From Plecoglossus altivelis (taxonomy: Eukaryota > Chordata > Actinopteri > Osmeriformes > Plecoglossidae), in contig BROE01000018.1 of assembly GCA_036571765.1 (NCBI GenBank), positions 12,828,694 to 12,892,693 on the forward strand: 64,000 nucleotides of DNA, read 5' to 3'. The notes under the pieces are model-generated. The model made no database searches, was not told the DNA's origin, and saw only the letters and a program-made list of their open reading frames with translations. Shown here piece by piece: positions 45,070 to 57,000 of the stretch (position 1 is its first letter; each line of letters begins with the position of its first letter). The position numbers and the translations under genes are program-made.

Positions 45070-48000
45070 GTAATGAATGACAACACAGATGTGAGGAGGG
45101 ACATTTAAAAATGCTGTGACTAAAGAGTAGGGGTTGGACTGTTGTAAGTAAAGCCATGAGTTGTGAATCTGTAACTGAAGGGCCTACACTTAGGTCATTA
45201 TGGAGTGTTTGAGTTAAATACATGTGTGCATATTAGGAGGTGGAGCAGTACCTTTTGCGAACAGGCACAGTAAACAGCATGGAAAGCTCCCAGTCTGTCC
45301 CGTCCATGTCCATCAGCGCTAGCTCTCAGAGCAGCTCTGTCAACAGCCTGGCTGACGGTTCAGATGACAGCAACGAGATTGCCATGATGCAGGAGGGGGA
45401 GCACACAGTCACCTCCAACTCCTCCATATTGCATCGGCCATCTGTAAGTGTGTCTGTGCTTGTGTTAATGTATTTGTGTTAATGTATTTCATTTGTTTAG
45501 GGCAGTAATTATGTATGCATTTTAAACTTAACTCATACATGTAGATGATGTTTCATGTAACCCAAATAGCCATGCCTCACAGCCAAAATTTCACCACATG
45601 CTCCAATTATTATTCAGTGTATAGTTCAATACTGTGCAAAAGAAACACAAAATGTAAATAAGCTGGTATTACACCATCCTACCTATACCTTCTGATAATT
45701 GGAATGAGAATATGTTGTTTGTCATAGGGTCAGGACAACATCTATGATGACCCCTACCAGCCTGAGGTAGAACAGCAGCAGGCTCCATCTGCTGGTCGCC
45801 GCAGGGCCTGCTACCGAAATCGAGACCACTTTGCTACTATCCGCACTGCCTCTCTGGTGAGCAAAACTCTAACCTCAAACCACCTGTAGCCAAACATATA
45901 CCTGTCCCTTACCTGTCTATCAGAGCCATGCGGTTTGGCTGTGGGCCTAAATCCAAGGTAATCTCAGATTCAACTTCTCAGCTCCTGCTCAACTGTTCTT
46001 ATAGTTAACATAAAATATATTAATAAATAAAACTGCAAGTAACAATAGCGGATTCCTCCTGAGGTTCACACCGTATCTGTACTGAGTTTTAAATCAATCG
46101 GAGCTATTGTTAATGACTTTTTCCAGATTTTAATTTTGTATCTTTGACTTTAACTAATGGCCACCTGTATGAATAAGAAGGCATGTATACCCATTTCCTG
46201 ACTTGTCGCTCATGTGGGTGGAGAGAAAATATTGTAGACTTTGGGTTTGACGTGCAGTGCCACCAATTGGTTATTTGTGGTGTAGAAATTTCTCGTGGCT
46301 GTTGTATCAATATTAGCCTGGCATTCCTGTCCTACGTTCTTCAACTCAATTTCGATTTCGCTTTTGCTTTTGTAGTTGTTCTGGAACCGATACACCAGCC
46401 TAGGTTTTCTCCACTCAGATATCTTAAGACCCAATCAGTGAACAGATGGAGTGGTAGAGAACGATGATGTTGAAGTGGTGTGCTCGTTTGAGTTGTAATT
46501 CTGTATTGGCGGCGGAAGGGAAGCCATTCATTCCGTTGTGGCAATGCTGCTGAATATCCATAACTTAAAGCCGGAAAAAGAAATCTTTAAAGAGTTTTGT
46601 TAGTGGCCACTATTTTGTGACCCTCCTCCCCACGGGGTTCAGGAAATGTTTGATTTTCCAGCTTGCTCTGTTCATGAAGGAGTTTGCTAAGGCAAACTCA
46701 AACGATGCTAAGCTGATAGTGCAAAAAGCGCAGACCATTACAACTATTTGAACAGTTGTACATGATTGATAACCTTCCTGTGTTTAGATTGGACCATGCA
46801 AAGGATATTCTAAACATCATTAGAGATGTTTTTGGGGATATAGATGTGGATCTGCAATATGATTCAGAGGAATATTTAGCTTATCCAGACCTATTGCAAT
46901 AACAATGCTGACGATAATGATAACAGTAAGTTTTGTGATTCTTGCGATGAAAAGAATACTTTGAAGCCCTTTAATTACTCGTGCAGGAACATAGTTAATG
47001 TGTTAGTTGTACATATTGTTGTAAATGTGTTTTTTTTTCTTTCCTACAAAACTGTAGGTGTCCTAAATAAAAGAACGATTGCATACTTGAATGACTCTAT
47101 TCAAGGTATCGAAGAAGCAATATTGTGTACAAATGTATTTAGTGTACCTCTGCAAATGTTGTAAGAATATTAATTACAATTTCCGTAATATATGCAAGAA
47201 TAGTTGGTGTATAATGTGTAAAGATATAAAGATTAATAGTGTATATTTTTTATAATTATTGTCTGTACATAACACGATAAGCTACTTAAACAACATTTAC
47301 AGCAACATTCCAAATGGACGTTCTGTGATAGAGCTTTAAAGCTGGAATATTACAAACCAGGCAAGGAACTGATTAAATTGCTACAGTCCTCCAGTCTTTT
47401 GGAATGCATCCATTGCCATCATTCCTTATAAATGAGCTTAGACAGAATGTTTCTGTCATAATTAGAGAATTTCTGTAGGACCTGTGGCGTTTTAGAATGT
47501 GTAGGGTCTCAGTGTCTCTTGTCAGTGGAATGGTCCCCTGTCTCCGTTGTCTCCTTTTTCTTCCACAAAAATGTCCGTATCACACAGTAGCATGTTAGTT
47601 ACTGCATTGTATGGGTGAAAGATCTGCCGATCCAATAGTTTAAAACTTACCCTCCTCAACGGAAATAACGTTTATCAATGGTCCCAGACTTTCTATACAA
47701 ATGAAACGTACGAGAGTCTGGTAAGGACCAGGCTATATCAATATACCATATTTTTTACCGTCAGGATCTTGAGCCACTGGGCATTTCAGTAGATAAGGAG
47801 GATAAGAATAATAACAATATAGCTTCAGGCAGCAATGGATGGTTCCTCCTCAACTTTGCTCACGATTTAAAAATTGATATGACACACTCATGTCTTTCAT
47901 ACATGTATTTCATACATTTAAAGATCATTTGACCATTAGCTGATTTTAATTTTAGATGAAATTCTTCACAATTTAACATTGTGCAGAAGGATCAATGCAG

Positions 48001-51000
48001 GATCAGGTCTTTTTACATATCAAGGTAAAATTGCACTCGGTACTTCAGAATAATGTCATCTGGCAACCTATAAGGCTTGAAAATCATCTGTAAAATGACA
48101 TTTGCATTATTGATATATAGACAGTATGGCTATTGAAGTCAGTCATATTGACTTGTATTCATCTGTGCAAAATAATTTCTGGACAGACACTCATCCTACA
48201 TATCTACAACAAATGTAGGGTTTCTACAGACACACAATGCAAGAAATCCGATGCCTGTCTAGATAAAGTGGAATCTTATCTACAGAGCACAAGTAAAAAA
48301 AATATAGCCAGCCCTAGTTCTGGCTCTCGTGGTGTGATCCCTCCTAAATGAGACAGCGTTACCATTATGATTGTGCAGCTAAACAGCTACCATGAAGCTG
48401 TGAATGTGAATCCCTATTTAACTAAAGATAAAATCAGTATCATGATATGGCTGTGGCTGGGTTCAAATCTATGACGTTGCACTTTACAGTATACCGTATC
48501 AGCCCATTGAGCTAGTGGTTTGGGAAATACCGTGGTCAGTTACTGTAAAATTTAAAAAAAGAACACAATTTCCTCTGTGGCAAGCATTTGTTTGATTTGC
48601 CCCAAGTTTCAACAGCTCTAAGTCAATATTTCAAAATATAAAAGTGAGATTTTGCACAGAACTTTCTAATGTCCTCTTGAAGTCTATTAGGTTCAGTCAA
48701 AGGCATTTGATTTGACACATGGATATTGAGTTAATGTGGACATTTACACAAATAAACTTAATGCAGCCATTTTGTACTTAATACATTATTCCTGACCACC
48801 CCTATAGGAAGACATGTATCTTACACATGAAAAACCCGGATTTAAATCAATTGGACTTATGGTTCATGAGGGGCAAAATTCTTATAGGTGTTCCCAAGTT
48901 GTCACTGTACAGCAAAATCAAGCAACTCTTGTGGGTCCTTGAGGCTTTTATCTTGCATTTCTGAAATAAGGCATGTCTGCCAAGTTTCAGAACGATTGGA
49001 GCAATGGGGTTAAAATGCCATCTCTTTGTAAAAACTTGAGGGGTCTGTGGCGCTCCCTAAAGTTAAATGTGGCCCAAATTTGGTGTAGACCAAATCCAAT
49101 ATTTGCTGCGGCCCATGATTATCTGTAGTATCAATATGCCAAATTAAAACATTTTTGACCGGGGACTTGTTTTGATATTATACAGGAGGAACCCTAATAA
49201 CAAAAAGTGTTTTTTTTCTTGACAAGACAAACCCTAAATTTAACTTCAAGCAGCTATGGCGGAATCCTCAACATTGCAAACTATATCAAAATTGTCACCA
49301 GAAAAAGCCGTAATATTTGGAATAGGACAGTACGAGAGTAGTCATTAAACTGAACTAGAAGCACAATCAGGGTGACCTACCTTGATTATCTTAACAAACA
49401 AACAATAACATTACATACATACATACATGTAACTGAACAAACACAACTGAAATCCCCTGCACCACTTTTCTAACCAAACCATTTTCCTCTGTCCCTTTTG
49501 TGGTATACCACATTGCATGCCGCGTACCCAAGGGCGCTGAGACTACAATATGATTGTATGCCCATGGTCTAGCTGCAAATACGTTTTTACAGATTATCTT
49601 AGATTCATTTATTTTGCAGATACTCACAAGTGAGAGAAACAAATCATATTACATGTATTTTGCAACAATTCTGTTAATAATAGGCAGACAAATTAATTAA
49701 CATAACATTCATTATCTACTGCCAATCCCAGGGAGGGATTGCAGTGCTGCTTGGGGTTACGGGTGACTTGAGTAACTTCGGGCCATAGGTGAGGTACACC
49801 CTGGACTGGGCCCAGCAAATTGCAAGGCTAACACAGAGACACAGACAACCATTTATTCTCACATTCATTCACTTGGGGCAATTTAGCATTTACAATTAAC
49901 CTATCATATGCTTGTGTTTGAACGGGGGGAGGAAGCCGGAGTGCCCGGAGAGATCATATGATGTTGGATTTGGCCCAAGAATTGAATCCACAATCTCCTT
50001 ATTGGCAGGCAAGGGCTCTAACCACGCTGCCACTGTGCACACTTTCATTAGTATAACAAGGTATGATAATACAATATAATAAGGCCTTGTAAAAAAGGGG
50101 GGATGTCATGGGTGGGGGCTATCGAAATAATTGGATTCGCGATGGTGCAACCAAGCGATTTTGCGACTCTCAGCATGCAACTTCCTCCTTCACAATCCCC
50201 CTTTTCTATGCTCTGCCTACCATAACAGGCCACTCTTTAAAATTACTTACAGTGTCATTTTTGAAATATCAAGAGGTATAAATGAGTCAAATGAGTTAAG
50301 AGTACTTTACAACTTTTTAGATCTTGCTGCAATGAATGCACATATTTTCTAGAATTGGATGAACGCAACAATAAAAGGAATCGAATGTATGCTTGATCTC
50401 TAAGCATGAGATTGCAATTCTTAGAATGTTGGGTAACTTGACTTAAGTAGACTACATTAAAAGAAATTGTTGAGACAAAATCCCTGAATTCTCCATAGTC
50501 GAACATTAGATTGGGGGTGAGATATCACACCTTTTCCGATAGATAGAAACAACACAACAAACGCTTTAGAATGGCTACAGAATGTACAAATTAGAAGGAT
50601 AACAAGTAATAGCATGGTAGTAGCATTTCTATATAATGCTATTGATTAGTATACTACTAGATACTTTAGCCCAGCAGCTAACAAGTTTTGCCTAGCTACC
50701 ATTTAAAAAATATAATTAATGCTGTGGGAACCGTTGGAAATATAAGGAGCTTTTTCAGATGTGGGTCAATCAGTATATTATCCACTGCCTAGTATACACA
50801 GCCGGTCTTGTCATTCCAAAATTAAACTTGTAAAATTTAATAGGCTAAGTATGTCGCCCATCAAGTAAGTCTGTTCAGTATGCACAGACTGTATTCCAAA
50901 AGTTTGTAAAGTATAATATGCTAGTCATGTTGCCCATTAAGTAAGCTTCATGTGACCCTTTGCACTATAAATAAACCTACACATTTCTACATTCCTATAT

Positions 51001-54000
51001 AAAGGGCATACATTCATGTATACATTGCAAGTACATTTCTACGGAAGATGGGACAATATTGAAGTAGCGGTCAATTTTAAAGAGACAAGGAATTAAGTGC
51101 AATGCAGTCCAACTCTAAATGATGTTCAGCTCTGTGTATCAGCTTCTAGTGTTAAAAGGATTTCGTTTTTTTCTGTGAAAAGACTGCCATAATACTTTTT
51201 GGCTATTGCACAGCCACAACGCTCGCTAACTGAGACAGGAAAGAGCACTACAAATTAATTATATGTTGCTCTGTGCACTTAAGCTAAATAAATGCATGCC
51301 TGCACAAATATGCACACTATAGGGCTGGATTCGGATCCCATTAGCCCCAAAAGAAATTGCGCAGGAGCAGGTAGTTTCAATTCAGTCACAGTGACATGGG
51401 CAAAAGTATTAATGGCAAGGGGCATACATTTGGAACATCAGTGTCGATGAGGCATACCTGTTCTGTTTTCCAGTATAAAAGTAAACTTTCTTCCCATGGT
51501 AGTGTTATTTTCTCCATATTACGAGTGAAACAACAAATACATGTCACACTTTGCTGTATAGACATTTGGCCATATGACTGTTTCTGAGAAAAGCTTTGTT
51601 GATATAGTTTAACACTTTGTTAATGTAACCACTATATGTAGCTTTTTGATTAGATATGCTAGTTGTGATTTTTAGTTTTATATGGCTAAAAGAAAATTGG
51701 CCAAATTAAATGGTCTGATGGGACACTTTACTAGAGCATTACTTTGTCTTATGAGTCAGTGTAATTAAACAGTGCAGCGCAGCCCTGATGTTTGTTTGTA
51801 CCAAATTGTTTCATAGCACATGGCTGTACACCAATTTAAAAGGTAGTACAGTTAAAAAAAGTATTTTATACTCCAAAGCATCTTGGGACAGTTCAAGAGA
51901 TTAAAATAAATATACATGCTGCTCAATTTTGACTTACAGCCAAGGACACAATGCAATAACCTCCAGTATTTTTCAACTAGTGGACATCTGTGTAACCTGT
52001 TAACAGTCCAACGGCCCGCTGGTGGGTTTTGGTCTGTTTCTTTATGTAAATCGTCTCTCCACCAAAATAATATTTGGGACTGCTACACAAGCAGTCACCA
52101 CTTCTTTCTTTGTCTGTAGATCAGGCCATTAAATACCCATCAAGGAAGTGAGTCTCCCATCTTATAGCCAATCAAATTCTGAAAACAATGTATGGGTTTC
52201 CAGGGAAGGCTAAACATCCTCTTTACGTTGTGAGCGTAAATACAATCGCTCACGGTCCACAATTTTGTGCGCCATGCGCCCTCAGGATGACACAGCGAAT
52301 ACAAACTGCCAATTGACACAGTTGGATATCATCATGCCAAAATACAAGCAGAAAACCCAAGTATTCTCTCACAGGAGCGGTGGACAGCAATGCTGGATGT
52401 AAAAGTGATTTTTAAAACTGATTTATCTGAAGTAAATACGGATCCATGGAATTATGATTGAGGCAGAAGTCTTGTTTCTTGAAGGAGGAGACACTACTCT
52501 CGATAAGTAAGTATTGTTTTATATTATGAATTATATTTTACTGTATATTCTTAATAAAATAAGCTTTAGTTTGAATACAATACAAGAAACAAAATGCGGT
52601 GTGCTTGGATTAGTTTGTATAAAGGTAAAGGTATAACATTGTTTTTATGTTACCAAAGCACGCAGTGTTTACAATAGCCAAAATATGTAGCCTAATATGT
52701 ATATATAGCCACAAATATTAGCACACCAGAAAAAAAACAATATATAGTTGAATATGAGTTCAAGTGTACTTAGGTTTGTTTGCTCCTGACCATTGGGGAA
52801 GGTATGTTTGTGTACTCCTTTGTTTCATTGTCTGAACTAGTAGAACACAGAAAATATGGGAAAGTTATGTAACTGACTCTTGTTTCTTTATTTTGTTATT
52901 GTAGGAAAACACCTGATGAATAGTAAAAGCTGGATACTCCTGCTTAATCAAGCAAGCAGCCACATACAGAAGTGCAGCAGGACAGCACCTAATCAAACTA
53001 CGAGCTTTCAACTCCCCAGGGAAGATCTGCCAGCAGGAGAAGGCGAAGAGGAAGAGGAGGCAGCAGCAAAGCCAAAGATGGGGCGTCAACGAGCCCATAT
53101 GGAGAGAGATGGAATGATTTTTACATTCCGGACATTACACCCACTCAACCCACCCATTCAGACCAACCAACCCACATCCAGACCAACCAACCAACCTGGA
53201 CCCTAGACAGCTAACTACACAGCCCTGCAGCTTTTCCATTTGTTTTTGACAAACTTGGGGAGACCCTTGCTGGTGAGCTGGCACAGTTGGGGTCTCACTC
53301 ATACCTGGTCACTCTTCTGCTACATGCACAGCACATCACAGGCCAATCCATATTGGTGGAGACAGCACCAATGGTCGGCTGAAGTGCAGGAATTGTGGTG
53401 AAGACACTAGTGAAGTGCTCAACCTGTGATAAGCCTTTGTGTTTTGTCCCCACACGTGACTGTTAAAATCAAGTTCAAGTTCAAGTTGTGCTTTATTGTC
53501 ATTCCGCTACATGCGGGTGCATACAGTGGAACAAAATGTCGTGTCTCACAGAGCCACGGTGCTACAGAAGTACAGACATACAACAGTACAAGCAAAAAGC
53601 AATCAATTTAAAATAAATATAACAATTTTCCTATACATAAAATAAACAGGATACAAACTATGCAAACTGTACGAATACTTACCGATGTGCATGTGCAAAG
53701 AGTATTGTACATGTGCGAAGAATAGATACATATTATTACAGAGTCTATAGTGCAGTTTGTGTACACATGGCAGTGTGTATGAAAAGTGAATAGTGCGGTA
53801 GCTGAGTGGCTAGTGCGGTAGCTGAATGACTGGCATGTTACCTAAAACATGTAAAAGCTCAATAGCAAATAGCTTGCACTAATAGTAAACTTGAATATGG
53901 CATATGACAGCTTTAAGTGTCACCTTTCAATAGAGCCCTACCCTGTGACTGTACGTTAAAGAGGTCAAAAGCTGTAGCCTTTTTATGGAAATGCAGCATT

Positions 54001-57000
54001 TTTTATGTTATTATAGTCGACTTTTGATATGGATTAGTTAAGGATTCATGCTACGGTCCCATCTTTTTCCTCCAGCTAATACCTACCACCTCTATGCCTC
54101 TTCAGGCATGTGTTTTCACACACACAAAATCTTGGTGGAAATAAAAACTTTCAATTTATTTGTGTTCAAGCTTCTATTACTCACAACCAGTAGGACTTAC
54201 AAGGGTCCTGACAACGGGGGAAAACCTCAGTGTTACCTTTCAAAAGAGACCACTATTATGCATGTACTCAAAATGGTTCAAGAACAGCTTTCAATTTAAT
54301 TTGGGAATGCTGTTTAGGTGTTTTCTGACCAATTTGACAGAAATGATAAGGGGTCAACTATATAAATTGTTCTTCATTATTTCTCATGGTTCTGAAACCT
54401 CAGGGAACCCCTATCCTGCATGTTTTACATGTTTCCTTGCTCCATCACATCTCATTCTCCATCACATCTCATTCAAATACATGTTTTGTTGGCAAGCTGC
54501 TACAAAGCTAGATAACGACACATGTATTTGAATCCGGTGTGTGTTTTGATCAAAACAAATTACAATACTTCATAAGACCAGTAAAAAAACCTTTTGAGTG
54601 ATATGTTGGGCTTCTGTATAATATATTAATTTACTGTAAATTAACTCAATACGACAAGGCACAACATTCAAATGTATTTGGATGCACCTGTAAAAGAGCT
54701 TTGAACTTTTCTGACACAGTCTGTTCAAATAATATACATAATCTGTTCAGGTGACACGCCAGATCCAGGAGCATGAGCAGGGGTCAGCGCTACGTGAGCA
54801 GATGTCTGGCTATAAGCGCATGAGGAGGCAACACCAAAAGCAACTCATGGGCCTTGAGAACAAGCTAAAGGCAGAAATGGACGAGCATCAGCTGAGACTT
54901 GACAAGGAGCTAGAGAACCAGAGGAACAGCTTCACTGGAGAAGGGGACAAGTTGGGCAAGAAGCACCAAGCCATCCTGGAGAAGGAGGTGAGGAGGTAGC
55001 GAGGGACAAGCAAATCAACAGTGCACCAGGCCATCCTAGGGAAAGAGCTAGAGATAGGTGTAACAGCATGGGGAACTTAACATTTGGTAAGATGTGAAAT
55101 GGTTTAATCCTGAAAAGAACTTTCTTTGTGGTTTAGTATAGAATGAAATCCATTTAGGGTGCTTTTACATTATTCCACAAGTTGTCTTTCTTACATTTGT
55201 CTAGACAAAAGCAGCATTAGCAGAGGAAAAGAAATTCCAGCAGCACATCCTTGGTCAGCAAAAGAAAGAGCTCACCAGCCTGTTGGAGTCCCAGAAACGC
55301 CAGTATCGGCAACGTAAGGAGAAGCTCAAAGAGGTATGATTCATACTAAATTTCACTGACATTTAGTCTAGAGAATAAATGCATTTGCAGAGCAACATTT
55401 TGTGCATACTAACTACAGTAAGGCTGGGCAATCAATTGAACTACAATTTTGTTTTTCAACGATCATGAAAGCAAGCGACTCTAATTTCGCATTCCGTTTC
55501 TCTATAATGTTCTTGTTATGTCTTGTGTTATTCATCCAGCACACCCCTTTCCTTGACAGTGGTGTATTTATTGTCAGTGGTGTAAGATGACAAATGTCAG
55601 TTCTGAACCCTGCGTGAAGAAGCTGACCACAGTCAATTTTACAATGAGCCAGCTAAGTAGGGCTCATAAGACTGCTCACCAAAAGAAAAGGGATCCCACT
55701 TGTGTAACAAATTAAGAGGCGTTGGTAGTACCTAGCCACAAATGACCTAGGTTTATAGGTACATAGCAAAAAGTTGACTTAGCTAAGGTACTATTTCTGA
55801 AGTTCTGAGGCCTTGTTGATATTTCTGTCTGGCTTACTGGAACATTGTAAATATGCATTGTTGCTTTGTGCTGAAGTTGTGACTAGGCTACCCCTGAGGC
55901 TTGTTCTACACAAGCAATTTTTTGCTGCATCAGGTCAAAAACATGAGCCCATAAACAGTGCAACGGAAGATAAATGAAAATGCAAGCAACGCAATCGCTA
56001 GCAAGACAAACCTTCTGACATCATCGTCTATGTATAAAAAACATTGAGAGATCTGTAGGGCTGTGGAAATGGATAATAACAAATTAGAGAGAACACCAAT
56101 GTCATCTACACTCACCGGCCACTTTATTAGGTACACCATGCTAGTAATGGGTTGGACCCCCTTTTGCCTTCAGAACTGCTTCAATTTTTCGTGGCATAGA
56201 TACAACAAGGTGCTGGAAGCATTCCTCAGAGAGTTTGGTCCATATTGACATGATGGCATCACACAGTTGGCGCAGATTTGTCGGCTGCACATCCATAATG
56301 CGAATCTCCCGTTCCACCACATCCCAAAGATGCTCTATTGGATTGAGATCTGGTGACTGTGGAGGCCATTTGAGTACAGTGAACTCATTGTCATGTTCAA
56401 GAAACCAGTCTGAGATGATTCCAGCTTTATGACATGGCGCAATATCCTGCTGAAAGTAGCCATCAGAAGTTGGGTACATTGTGGTCATAAAGGGATGGAC
56501 ATGGTCAGCAACAATACTCAGGTAGGCTGTGGCGTTGCAATGATGCTCAATTGGTACCAAGGGGCCCAAAGAGTGCCAAGAAAATATTCCCCACACCATT
56601 ACACCACCACCACCACCACCAGCCTGAACCGTTGATACAAGGCAGGATGGATCCATGCTTTCATGTTGTTGACGCCAAATTCTGACCCTACCATCCGAAT
56701 GTTGCAACAGAAATCGAGACTCAACAGACCAGGCAACCTTTTTCCAATCTTCTATTGTCCAATTTCGATGAGCTTGTGCAAATTGTAGCCTCGGTTTCCT
56801 GTTCTTAGCTGAAAGGAGTGGCACCCGGCGTGGTCCTCTGCTGATGTAGCCCATCTGCCTCAAAGTTTGACGTACTGGGCATTCAGAGATGCTCTTCTGC
56901 CTACCTTGGTTGTAACGGGTGGTTATTTGAGTCACTGTTGCCTTTCTATCAGCTCGAACCAGACTGGCCATTCTCCTCTGACCTCTGGCATCAACAAGGC

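Noticed and set aside
52880..53206. 108-codon plus-strand frame with Glu-rich and Pro/Asn-rich parts
   Set aside because: It could be part of the piggyBac-like remnant, but there is no supporting motif, so it is not called as a gene.
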